Source: Desulfobulbus sp. | GTDB taxonomy: Bacteria > Desulfobacterota > Desulfobulbia > Desulfobulbales > Desulfobulbaceae | Reading direction: 5' to 3' | NCBI GenBank assembly: GCA_031280615.1 | Contig: JAITGO010000022.1 | Span: forward strand, 1 to 64,000 | Length of the DNA: 64,000 bases | Part shown: piece after piece, positions 55,410-63,061 of the stretch | Layout of the letters: every line of letters starts with the position of its first letter | How positions within the stretch are numbered: position 1 is the first letter of the stretch | Made by a program: the position numbers and the translations under genes | The notes under the pieces: generated by a model | What the model was told of the DNA's origin: nothing | What the model saw: the letters and a program-made list of their open reading frames with translations, nothing else | Databases searched by the model: none

Positions 55410-56018
55410 TCACTCCTTGTCCAGTCCAATTGCTTGACGGCAGGTGGATTGTATTAACTGTTCACGTTTTTGGTCAATTTGGGCTCGGATCGACTGCTGC
55501 CTCCGCCAGAGGTCCATGGTGTCTGCGATGAGCCGTTGCACTTCAAGTGGTGGCACTGTGACATCAAGTGCTTCCAGCAACGGACGGGCGAGGTAGCCGA
55601 TCCCTGTGCCGCAAGAGCCGCTTTCAAGGGCAGCTTGCATACCAGACTGGTTCAGCCACCATGCGAGGTAGCCGGGGAGAACCAAATCTTTGCGGGACCT
55701 AATAATGTAGAACACGCTGGAAGCGAGCACATCCGTCAGGTCCATGTCAATGAGGTGTGCCCGGTAATCTTGACCTCGGGCTGCAAGTAGAATGTCGCCG
55801 CGTGAGATCCGGTATAAGTCTGGATTTCGCTTGGGCTTAAACCGGACGGTAGTTTCCAGGCAGAGACCGCCCCGAAGTGAAACATCCCTTGCCTGAAGAA
55901 GCCGATGGGTTCCCGACGCCAATGAGCACACACTTTTACGGCTTAGATAGCCTGGCTGCACATTCGCGGCATCCTTCAGCTTCACAAAGAGGAATCTTGA
56001 CTTGTCAGTAGGTTTCAT
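55410..56018 (-). CDS. Half-length HsdS-like specificity protein
   Basis: 202 residues, about half of a normal HsdS. It has one target-recognition region (VKLKDAANVQPGYLSR, then RISRGDILLAARG) and one conserved helix at the C-terminus (EVQRLIADTMDLWRRQQSIRAQIDQKREQLI). Half-S proteins can dimerise to make a palindromic target. It lies before hsdM as the first gene of the array, with hsdM 4 bases on. The same operon holds a full hsdS. It may be an alternative specificity subunit or a decayed one. Confidence 0.85.
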   Translation of the reverse strand: MKPTDKSRFLFVKLKDAANVQPGYLSRKSVCSLASGTHRLLQARDVSLRGGLCLETTVRFKPKRNPDLYRISRGDILLAARGQDYRAHLIDMDLTDVLASSVFYIIRSRKDLVLPGYLAWWLNQSGMQAALESGSCGTGIGYLARPLLEALDVTVPPLEVQRLIADTMDLWRRQQSIRAQIDQKREQLIQSTCRQAIGLDKE

Positions 56019-56022
56019 ACTG

Positions 56023-56053
56023 ATAACATGACAACAAAACGCAAAGCTGTCAA
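56023..56053 (-). promoter_or_regulatory. Possible promoter of the RM-CBASS array
   Basis: The minus strand has a perfect TTGACA (56048-56053) and TGTTAT (56023-56028) with a 19-base spacer. The -10 lies 4 bases before ATG 56018, so a transcript from here would be leaderless or nearly so. Spacing is suboptimal. A TACTGAT half-site (56018-56024) overlaps the -10. Confidence 0.4.
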
Positions 56054-56062
56054 CTGAAAAAG

Positions 56063-56083
56063 ATCAGTAGATTGCGTACTGAT
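56063..56083. promoter_or_regulatory. Inverted repeat operator upstream of the RM-CBASS array
   Basis: ATCAGTA (56063-56069) and TACTGAT (56077-56083) with a 7-base spacer form a perfect inverted repeat just upstream of the TTGACA box. A further TACTGAT copy at 56018-56024 lies on the other side of the promoter. This suggests a dimeric repressor, such as an HTH protein. The rest of 56084-56442 is A+T-rich and shows no gene. Confidence 0.5.
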
Positions 56084-56442
56084 TGTTTTATCTGGATGGT
56101 GAAATATGTTTGCGTTTCACTATAGAATTATTTTTTATGTTTAATAACATGCTGTTAGGCTGGAAATGCCGAGCCAGTAGGGACTCTCGATTTCTGGCTC
56201 GCGGTTGAATCCACCAGTGTGCAAATGGCATCATCCATGCACTCCTTGAGCGTTTAGTGCGGGATTCGATCTAGATGTGATGTAATACATAGACGTCATT
56301 GCCTTTTTTGATGATGGGGCGAAAAGCTGCCTGCGCTTGTAGCTAGCGGGAGGATGCTTGACTTTTCAAATCAAGTCCAGTTGGTTACGTGCACAAATAA
56401 CCAGTCGTCCTATTCCCTGGCCACGGTTTGGATTTTAAAATA

Positions 56443-56461
56443 ATTAACATGTTATGTTAAT
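56443..56461. promoter_or_regulatory. Operator palindrome of the HigBA-like module
   Basis: ATTAACATGTTATGTTAAT is an inverted repeat with 8-bp arms and a 3-base centre. A TTGGAT (56428-56433) and a TATGTT (56453-56458) 19 bases apart form a possible plus-strand promoter, so the operator overlaps the -10. It lies 24 bases before the toxin ATG and fits autoregulation by the XRE antitoxin. Confidence 0.6.
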
Positions 56462-56484
56462 AAAAATTGAGATTAGTGCGCAAT

Positions 56485-56820
56485 ATGCGTATATTCTTTA
56501 AAAACAAAAAGCTCCAAAAAATATGCTCAAACAGTGCTGAGGCAATCAAGCTGTTGGGGACCAAGCGGGGCGGCAAGCTGACGCAGCGAATGATGGAACT
56601 CAAGGCTGCCGAAAATCTGGGCGATATTTCACGTTTGCCCCCTGCCAGGTGCCACGAGTTGACGGGTAATCGAAGCGGCCAACTGTCTGTCGATCTGGAA
56701 CACCCGTATCGCTTGCTTTTCATTCCCGCTAACGAGCCAATACCAGTACATCCACTTGGTGGGTTGGACTGGGGGCAAGTCACGGAAATTGAAATAGTGG
56801 AAATTGCCGATACGCATTGA
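56485..56820 (+). CDS. HigB-like RelE/ParE-family toxin
   Basis: 111 residues. MRIFFKNKKLQKICSN is the usual start, and AAENLGDISRLPPARCHELTGNRSGQLSVDLEHPYRLLFIP matches the HigB/plasmid-killer fold with its conserved R-x-L/Y segment. It is a predicted translation-dependent mRNA interferase. It lies just upstream of an XRE-type partner, toxin first, as in HigBA. ATG 56485 was chosen; upstream GTG and TTG codons are in frame. Its stop is 14 bases before the partner ATG. Confidence 0.88.
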   Translation: MRIFFKNKKLQKICSNSAEAIKLLGTKRGGKLTQRMMELKAAENLGDISRLPPARCHELTGNRSGQLSVDLEHPYRLLFIPANEPIPVHPLGGLDWGQVTEIEIVEIADTH

Positions 56821-56834
56821 AGGAGGGGGGAGCG

Positions 56835-57911
56835 ATGAGAGCGAAAAGAAAATACGAATTTGAACCTGATTATGCGGTTCCACCAGGGGCGACATTGCAC
56901 GAGGTTATGGAATCTCTGCAGATGTCCCAAAAAGAATTGGCCCAACGAACCGGGCTGACCGAGCAAACGCTCACCCGTATTTTCAAGGGTGACCAACCGA
57001 TTTCCTATGAAACCGCCAACCGACTGGAACTGGTGACAGGTGTACCGGCGAGAATGTGGAACAATCTCGAAGCGCAATACCGGGAGCAGTTAGCCAAGCA
57101 GGAAGAGCGGCAAAGGTTGGAGGCCGACAAAGCCTGGCTGAAGACGATCCCGATCAAAGAATTGATTGAGCGAGGCCATGTGGTGCCGGACGATGACAAG
57201 GTGAATCTGGTCCGTAAGGTTCTCGCCTTTTTTGGTGTTTGCAGTGTGCAGGCCTGGCAGGAGATCTGGGCTGCCCCCGCTGTGGCTGCCCGAAGGTCCC
57301 GTTGCTTTGAATCTCGGCCAGGAGATGCGGCCGCCTGGATCCGACAGGGCGAACTGCAGGCACAACAGATTGAGTGTGCCCCCTTTGATAAAACCAGGTT
57401 CAGTGCTGCTTTGGAGGAGATTCGTACTCTCACCCGGGAAGAATCGGTGGTGTTTGAGCCTCGAATGAAACAGCTTTGTGCGAATGCCGGTGTAGCTGTG
57501 GCCCTGGTACGCGAGATGAAAAAGGTTCCCTGGAACGGCGCCACCAAGTGGCTAATCCCCAACAAGGCGATGATCCTGCTCAGTCTGCGTGGCAAGGGAG
57601 AGGATAAGTTCTGGTTTTCATTTTTCCATGAAGCTGGCCATGTGCTCAAGGACAAGAAGAAGGGGCTCTTCATCAACGATGAGAGCAATGGTGACCTCAG
57701 CGAAAAAAAAGCCGATGCCTTTGCTGCGGAAACCCTTATTCCCGCCAAGCATGATGCCCGGATTTCTAACTGTCGTAGCAAGCAAGAGATCATCCTTCTG
57801 GCCGACGAACTGAGCATTTCTCCGGGCATCGTTGCCGGGCGGTATCAATTTCTCACAGGGCAATGGCAAATGTTCAAGGATCTCATCCGTAAATTGGAGT
57901 GGGCAGACTGA
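56835..57911 (+). CDS. HigA-like XRE antitoxin fused to ImmA/IrrE metallopeptidase
   Basis: 358 residues. The HTH (about 24-75) has MSQKELAQRTGLTEQTLTRIFKG, as in HigA. The C-terminal half carries the ImmA/IrrE zinc-protease motif HEAGH at 265-269 (FSFFHEAGHVLKDKKKG), with KKADAFAAETLIPA downstream. The HTH binds the operator at 56443-56461; the protease could cleave a regulator or the antitoxin itself. AGGAGGGGGG precedes ATG 56835. Such fusions are known in HigA-like families. Confidence 0.88.
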   Translation: MRAKRKYEFEPDYAVPPGATLHEVMESLQMSQKELAQRTGLTEQTLTRIFKGDQPISYETANRLELVTGVPARMWNNLEAQYREQLAKQEERQRLEADKAWLKTIPIKELIERGHVVPDDDKVNLVRKVLAFFGVCSVQAWQEIWAAPAVAARRSRCFESRPGDAAAWIRQGELQAQQIECAPFDKTRFSAALEEIRTLTREESVVFEPRMKQLCANAGVAVALVREMKKVPWNGATKWLIPNKAMILLSLRGKGEDKFWFSFFHEAGHVLKDKKKGLFINDESNGDLSEKKADAFAAETLIPAKHDARISNCRSKQEIILLADELSISPGIVAGRYQFLTGQWQMFKDLIRKLEWAD

Positions 57912-57948
57912 TTTTTAGTATGATTTCAAAGGAATAACATCCATCTCT

Positions 57949-58260
57949 TCACGCCGTCTGATTCCGGGAGTTGCCACCCTTCGGTGGGCAATAATCAAAC
58001 CCTGCTTTCTCACTAAATTCCTCCATAAAAGTTGAGAACGCCTCGACAGCCTGGCGGGCATTGTCCATAAGTTCCAGGCCTTCTTGTTCCGGGATGCCGC
58101 CTACTTCCTTCCAGTGTGCCTTTAGATGATCGTAGGCCAGGTCGAACTGCACCACCAGATGTAGCATCTGTTTGGCTAACGGGGAACGGACATCGATGAG
58201 CTTGGCTGTAGGAGTACGCCTCGCCGTCTTTTTGGTTACCTTCTTTTGGCTGGTTGCCAT
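57949..58260 (-). CDS. Small hypothetical protein
   Basis: 103 residues. The N-terminus is Lys/Arg/Thr-rich (QKKVTKKTARRTPTAK); a helical part (LVVQFDLAYDHLKAHWKEVGG) follows. No family recognised. GGAGGAAGG precedes ATG 58260. It converges with the HigBA-like pair and is on the strand of the defence array. Confidence 0.65.
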   Translation of the reverse strand: MATSQKKVTKKTARRTPTAKLIDVRSPLAKQMLHLVVQFDLAYDHLKAHWKEVGGIPEQEGLELMDNARQAVEAFSTFMEEFSEKAGFDYCPPKGGNSRNQTA

Positions 58261-59242
58261 GATCCTTCCTCCAGTGATGTTTGTGGGTTATTTGTGGTCC
58301 AGGGTTTCCAAAAACACGCCGAGATTTCGGTAGCGTATCATTCTGATCTGTCAGGATTACTTACATAATCTCTCTTGACTGCCAACCGATACGTGTCTAA
58401 AATGTGCGCGTATTCCCGATTCCGCCCGAGACGGTGGGACTACAGACAATCACATAACAACAGATACAACACTTACCCAGTCCGGAGAGCCCTGCCCGGT
58501 TCCCGGACGAAGAACTGCTGATCCGTGCCGGGGCAGTACTGCACAGGAACCCCCCGACCATTGCCGGCGTTGCTCCGCTGGCATCCGGCCGGGACCCGAA
58601 ATCGGACCCGTTGCGAGCACAACAAGGCAACGATGGTTCGTTCTCGTGGCCACTGGCCAACTCCACCGCCCCATGCACAGCAGGCGAAGGAGGAAGAGAA
58701 CGCCGGTTCCTCTGCGGAACGCAGGCCACTCTACAAAAAATGCCAGGTCACCTGCCCGCATGGAGGCAGCGCATTCCTCAAGCGTCTACCCGCACCGCTG
58801 ACCGCTGCGATAGACATCAAAACCACGATCAGGTCGTCACGGATTTTATCGTTCAGGCTTGGTTTGCCCGCACATCGTTGTGCAGCTGGCCGCCTGATGC
58901 ATTCCAGAACAAATCCGCCTTCACGACCGCCATCCATCCAGAGCCAGGAACGTTCAGTACCCTCTTTCTTCTTTTTCCGGGGGCGCTGACATCCAACAAC
59001 TTCATGTAAGAGATTTTTACGCCTTTTTTTGGCTCTCCACCGCCTCGAGATGAAAACCGGACGGCCGGTTTTCTTACGGAATCCTCATTATTTATCGAAG
59101 AGGAGCAATCCGTTATGGCACGTTCTACAAAAATAATTCGCATGCGCTGCGTGACATCGTTTGTCTCGCATCGAAAACACCCGGGAACCACCTTTGCTGG
59201 GATGGCCCCAGCTTCCTGTCGCCTAACCAAAAGGAGGGCGCC
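58261..59242. other. Non-coding gap of about 980 bases
   Basis: No gene is supported here: open frames on both strands lack ribosome-binding sites and homology. A hairpin with 9-bp arms, GAAAACCGG (59052-59060) and CCGGTTTTC (59065-59073), lies about 170 bases before the AlpA-like gene. A 45-codon frame from ATG 59115, preceded by AGAGGAG, cannot be excluded as a leader peptide. This gap separates the defence array from the mobile-element module. Confidence 0.5.
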
Positions 59243-59476
59243 ATGGAACTGATGCCAAGGAGTACGCTGCCGGAAACCGGCTTTCTGCGTCTACCCCTGA
59301 TTGTCGGAGATTCCAAGGCCCAGCCTCCGGTTCCGGCCCTGATCCCGGTGTCGAGAAGCACCTGGTGGGCTGGGGTCAAATCAGGCCGCTATCCCCGCCC
59401 GGTCAAGCTCGGACCGCGCATCACCGCCTGGAGGGTGGAGGATATCCGCCGGCTCATCCAGGACACCTTCGTGTGA
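59243..59476 (+). CDS. AlpA-family excisionase/regulator
   Basis: 77 residues. IPVSRSTWWAGVKSGRYPRPVKLGPRITAWRVEDIRRLI is the MerR-like helix-turn-helix of AlpA. Such proteins act as excisionases or activators of integrase genes. AAGGAGG precedes ATG 59243. It is the first gene of the plus-strand mobile-element run. Confidence 0.9.
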   Translation: MELMPRSTLPETGFLRLPLIVGDSKAQPPVPALIPVSRSTWWAGVKSGRYPRPVKLGPRITAWRVEDIRRLIQDTFV

Positions 59477-59483
59477 GGTGGCT

Positions 59484-59852
59484 ATGGAATGGGTCAAAGT
59501 GAGGTGCGACCTCTTTGATCACCGCAAGATCAAACTGATCCGTAAGGGACCCAAGGGCGATACCCTGGCACTGCTCTGGGTGATGCTCATTGCCGAGGCT
59601 GGAAAGTGCGGCCGGGGAGGGGCGCTCATGATCTCAGAGAATAAGCCCTATACGCCCGAGACCTTGAGCCTGCTATTGGCAATACCCGAATCAGTTGTCG
59701 AGCAGGGCCTCGAATTGTTTGCCCGGTTGGAAATGATCGAGCGGGATGCAGTTATCCGGATTCGCAACTGGCGCAAGTACCAGAGCGAGGACAAGCTGGA
59801 GGTCCGCAGGGAAAAGGACCGGATCCGCCAACAGCGGCACCGGGAAAAATAA
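59484..59852 (+). CDS. Phage replisome-organiser N-terminal-domain protein
   Basis: 122 residues. EWVKVRCDLFDHRKIKLIRKGPKGDTLALLWVMLIAEAGK and ALMISENKPYTPETLSLLL match the winged-helix N-terminal domain of phage replisome organisers. A basic C-terminus follows. Such proteins load DNA helicase at an origin. ATG 59484 follows the AlpA stop by 7 bases; GAGGTG lies just before. Confidence 0.83.
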   Translation: MEWVKVRCDLFDHRKIKLIRKGPKGDTLALLWVMLIAEAGKCGRGGALMISENKPYTPETLSLLLAIPESVVEQGLELFARLEMIERDAVIRIRNWRKYQSEDKLEVRREKDRIRQQRHREK

Positions 59853-59858
59853 CCCGAG

Positions 59859-60443
59859 GTGTCACAGTCGTTGTCACGTGACAGTCACGCTTCTCCGTCA
59901 CGTGATGTCACGCCGGAGAACAGAACAGAGAAGAACAGAGTAGAGAAGACAACAACAACAGAGGGAGTACGGTTGTTGTTGTCACAGACACCGTTGTCAA
60001 ACATCTCTGACCAGGAGTTGGGTGGACTGATGCAACGTCACGGTCCTGGGCGTTTACGGCAGGCTGCCGACGTGGCTGCAGAAACCTGGCGACGTGACCG
60101 GGTGGAGATCCGCAATCCAGGCGGCTACCTCAACACCCTCTGCGAAACTTTGGTTATTCCCGACTGGTATGCGCCTCCTGAAGAACGGCAGAAACGTACC
60201 CAGGAGATCCGGAGGCGGCAGGAAATGCAGACTGCCGGTCTAGTGGCGCAACAAATGGCTGAAGAGATTGAGAACAAGGCTCGTGACGAACTGTGGCAGA
60301 GTCTAAGTGACACCGAGCGTGACCAGTTTTGCACTGTTGCCCGGGATGAGTACCCTGTCGGCACTCATGCCCCGGAGGGTGTGGTCCAGATCCTGGCCAA
60401 GATGAAGGCATGGGAAGCCCGGCAGGTGAGCGGCTGCTCCTGA
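59859..60443 (+). CDS. Putative replication-associated protein
   Basis: 194 residues starting at GTG 59859. No family is recognised. A charged N-terminus overlaps the GTCAC repeats; a helical part follows (SDQELGGLMQRHGPGRLRQAADVAAETWRRD; NPGGYLNTLCETLVIPDWY), resembling C-terminal parts of phage-type replication proteins. Its position after the replisome-organiser-like gene, 6 bases on, suggests that the two cooperate. Confidence 0.65.
   Translation: MSQSLSRDSHASPSRDVTPENRTEKNRVEKTTTTEGVRLLLSQTPLSNISDQELGGLMQRHGPGRLRQAADVAAETWRRDRVEIRNPGGYLNTLCETLVIPDWYAPPEERQKRTQEIRRRQEMQTAGLVAQQMAEEIENKARDELWQSLSDTERDQFCTVARDEYPVGTHAPEGVVQILAKMKAWEARQVSGCS
59861..59911. repeat. Five GTCAC repeats at helical spacing, possible iterons
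   Basis: GTCAC begins at 59861, 59873, 59884, 59897 and 59907, with spacings of 12, 11, 13 and 10 bases, about one helical turn each. The copy at 59873 sits in the palindrome GTCACGTGAC. They lie in the first codons of the second replication-type gene and may be protein-binding iterons. Confidence 0.4.
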
Positions 60444-60573
60444 GAGCGTGGTAACCGTGCCTTGCACGGCTGCAATGCAGCAGACGCGGAAATCCCCGGT
60501 GGTTGCAGCGCTGACACACTGAAGATTGTTTGTCACCAGCTCCAAGTCACCGTGAAAACCGATGCCCGGATTT

Positions 60574-60652
60574 CCGCGCTGTGTCAGCAGGCGCCGACAC
60601 AGCGCGGAACCCGCACCCCAGCGCCGCTTTGCCGCGCCGGGCGCGACAAAGC
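60574..60652. repeat. Two strong inverted repeats, candidate origin or transfer site
   Basis: CCGCGCTGTGTC (60574-60585) and GACACAGCGCGG (60596-60607) form a perfect 12-bp stem with a 10-base loop. Immediately after, GCTTTG (60626-60631) and CAAAGC (60647-60652) flank a G+C-rich near-palindrome with one mismatch. They fill the 220-base gap before the small basic protein gene. An oriT, a replication origin or a regulatory site are the options. Confidence 0.55.
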
Positions 60653-60663
60653 TTGGAGGACGA

Positions 60664-60945
60664 ATGATGGAGACGCATGAGGAGACATTTGATGCGCAGG
60701 CCGAGGTCGAGCGCATTCGTAGCCGCCGGGCAGTGGCCAGGCGGAAACACTACCGCAAAAGCCGGCTGGACCGTTACCGGGCAGAGCTGGTTGCCATGCG
60801 GCGGGCCGGGGCCTCCTGTGCCGATCTGGCCGAGTGGCTGCGCCTCCATCGCTGCCGGATCCACCGCAGCTCGATTGACCGCTATCTGAAACGCTTGCCG
60901 GAGTTGCACCATGCCGAGCTTCCGCTCCTCGAAGGCCCAGGCTGA
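60664..60945 (+). CDS. Small basic DNA-binding-like protein
   Basis: 93 residues. The C-terminal half ELVAMRRAGASCADLAEWLRLHRCRIHRSSIDRYLKRL looks like a helix-turn-helix of the kind found in small plasmid mobilisation or TraK-type accessory proteins. GGAGG lies 5 bases before ATG 60664. It follows the inverted repeats and overlaps the integrase reading frame by 35 bases. Function is inferred. Confidence 0.65.
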   Translation: MMETHEETFDAQAEVERIRSRRAVARRKHYRKSRLDRYRAELVAMRRAGASCADLAEWLRLHRCRIHRSSIDRYLKRLPELHHAELPLLEGPG

Positions 60946-61801
60946 ACATGCGGTCTCCCGCAAAGTTGCCCTGGGGACCGGCAGGCACGATCATTAGAAC
61001 GATGGTCGGATTCATAGCCTGGGCACGGCCCGTGGCTATGAACAAGCCCTCAAGGGCTTTGCCGATTATCTCCGTCAGCATCGCTTGGGCGATCTGCGTA
61101 GCGCCAGCGAAAAGGAGGCCCAGCAGTATCTGGCCGAACGCTCGCAATTGGTTGGCCAGAAGACTCTTGACCTGGACCGCCAGGCGATCCAGATCCATCT
61201 TGGCCAGCGGTTGGAGATCGTCTGCAGCAGCAAAGAGAGCACCCTCACCACCCGGAGCTATACCCCGGCCCAGGTCGAGCGGATAGCGCATGCCCAGAGC
61301 GAGGCCAACAGTCTAGCCACTCGGTTGGCCTATCATGCCGGCTTACGGGCGCATGAGCTGCTCACCCTGCGGCCGGCTGGTGAAAGGGCAGCCTCCGGTC
61401 ATCGTCAGTGGAGTGCGGAGCGGTTCACCGGCCGGGATGGAGATCGCTACACCGTTGTCGGCAAGGGTGGATTGGTGCGCGAGGTAGTGCTGTCCCGGGA
61501 GTTAGCCAAGGCCTTGGAAGCCAGGCGGTTGGAGGAACCCCGCCTGGTGATCGACCGGGGTGTGCACTATAGCCAGCACTACGATATCGGCGGCGGCCGA
61601 ACCTGGAGTCAGAGCTTTTCGTCTGCCAGCAAACGCGAGTTGGGCTTTTCCAACGGCGGTCATGGGCTGCGCCACAGTTACGCCCAGGAGCGGATGGCGG
61701 AATTGCAGCAGCAGGGGATGCGTTATGACCAGGCCAAGGCGACGGTGGCCCAGGAGGTCGGTCACTTTGACAAGGACACCACTGAGGCCTATCTGCGATG
61801 A
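60911..61801 (+). pseudogene. Tyrosine integrase interrupted by one in-frame amber codon
   Basis: From ATG 60911 (GGAG 7 bases upstream) a 296-codon frame reads MPSFRSSKAQAEHAVSRK to H28, then TAG at 60995-60997, and resumes in the same frame as NDGRIHSLGTARGYEQAL. The catalytic domain is intact: R in AGLRAHELL, H-x2-R in GHGLRHSYA, VGHFDKDTTEAYL with the Tyr. No other lesion is visible. Either the gene is inactivated, or the TAG is read through. Translation restarting at TTG 61085 would lose the N-terminal DNA-binding part. The stop overlaps the next start (ATGA). Confidence 0.8.
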
Positions 61802-62427
61802 AAAAAAAGTCACGCAGCCTCTGGTTTCTTGTTGGTCTCTTACCCCTGTTGCTGGTTCTTTGGCTGGCCTGGGTGTTCCCCGATTTTGGTTTCTTCCGCT
61901 TGGAGACAGACCCGTTTTATCTCCCCGAGGACGGGATGGTGCTGCTGGAACGCAGGGCGGGCAAGGTGGTGAGCAGTTTTCCCCTCGCTTCCCATGGCAT
62001 CGGCTGGCAGGCCTTATGGGAGCTGTGGCCGCTGATGCTGCTCTGCGTCCTGTCCGGATACTCCTTAGGGGTTGGGTATCACTGGCTGTATCGCCTGCTG
62101 GAGGGCGAGCAACCGCCAGTAAAGGAAGTGACTGCTGAGGAGATAGCGCTCAGAGAGTTGGCTGAAGGTCAACGGCACAATTTGCAAGCACAACAGGTTG
62201 AGATAAAGAACCTGCGAACCATGCTCCAGCAGGCCCGGAAAGAATCCTTTGACCAAATGATGAAGAGCGGTGAGCGCGGCAAACAGGTAACGATACTGGA
62301 GCGCAAGGTCGAATCCCAGCAGCGGGAGTTGTTCAACGCCAGGGCCAAGATGAAGCGGCTGGCGGGAAAACAGCGAAGAAAACCGGTTGACCATCCCCCA
62401 TGGCCCGAATACAGTGACGATATGTAG
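61798..62427 (+). CDS. Two-helix membrane protein with C-terminal coiled coil
   Basis: 209 residues. Helices are at about 8-27 (LWFLVGLLPLLLVLWLAWVF) and about 75-95 (LWPLMLLCVLSGYSLGVGY). Residues about 105-195 are coiled coil (LREL, QAQQVEIKNLRTMLQQA). No family is recognised. It overlaps the integrase stop by 4 bases, so it probably belongs to the mobile element, perhaps as a transfer or surface component. Confidence 0.7.
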   Translation: MKKKSRSLWFLVGLLPLLLVLWLAWVFPDFGFFRLETDPFYLPEDGMVLLERRAGKVVSSFPLASHGIGWQALWELWPLMLLCVLSGYSLGVGYHWLYRLLEGEQPPVKEVTAEEIALRELAEGQRHNLQAQQVEIKNLRTMLQQARKESFDQMMKSGERGKQVTILERKVESQQRELFNARAKMKRLAGKQRRKPVDHPPWPEYSDDM

Positions 62428-62680
62428 TGCACCGTGGCGCTTTGTCTGATGACACACGGATCGGCCCGCAGAGCCGGACCTCTTATGTGGCAGATCTGCA
62501 CAACTGACCTGATAGGCGCAGAGGCGCACAGGCCGGCAGCGGTGAACAGTCCCACGCTGAACTCTTGGGGGCGAATCGGGAAGGTGACTTCTCGCGGTGG
62601 TTCAGACTATAACCATCGGCCACGGCATCAACTGACCGTTTGGCAATCTAACGCGACGCGAACATTGAGCATGCACAGTG

Positions 62681-62708
62681 AAAGGCCTCCCCAGTAGCGG
62701 AGGCCTTT
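62681..62708 (+). terminator. Terminator-like hairpin after the mobile-element run
   Basis: AAAGGCCTCC (62681-62690) and GGAGGCCTTT (62699-62708) form a perfect 10-bp stem with an 8-base loop, flanked by an A-run and T-run that would serve either strand. The rest of 62428-63061 shows no supportable gene. Confidence 0.6.
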
Positions 62709-62923
62709 GGTGTTTGTAGCGCATCAAAAGACAGGCTTGCCAGGTAGCATGGCTGCGGTAAAGCCGCAAGGCCAAGCCCTGCGGGTGCTCGCTCACTCGC
62801 AGCCTTGCCCCTTTCCCCCAGCCACGCCCAACCTCCAGGTGGCGAAAGCGGAGAGGCGCTCTGCCTCCGGCGGGGCTCAGACTGAAAGGCTTATTCGGTT
62901 TCAGTATGACGTCATGGTGTATG

Positions 62924-62955
62924 CTAATGGCCAGATTATGAATTCTAACGGCCAA
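62924..62955. repeat. Direct repeats TAAYGGCCA 21 bp apart
   Basis: CTAATGGCCAGATT (from 62924) and CTAACGGCCAAATT (from 62945) are 21 bases apart, about two helical turns. An inverted copy lies at 63019-63029. They may be protein-binding sites; no plus-strand gene follows. Confidence 0.3.
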
Positions 62956-63061
62956 ATTTACTGGCGTGTCCTTTATAAAAATGCTGTGATAATAATAAAT
63001 TGTGAAAACTCACACATAAATGGCCGTTTGAAAACGCGACCATTTCCCACGATAGTGTCCT

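Noticed and set aside
58525..58989. Open frames on both strands in the gap after the HigBA-like module
   Set aside because: They lack ribosome-binding sites, and their translations look like random high-G+C sequence.
59861..59911. The GTCAC repeats as a CRISPR array
   Set aside because: The units are 5 bases with 10-13 base spacing and lie in a coding region; no 25-40 base repeats or cas genes are seen in the window.
62434..62697. An 87-codon plus-strand frame after the coiled-coil membrane protein
   Set aside because: It runs into a terminator-like hairpin, and no conserved sequence is visible.
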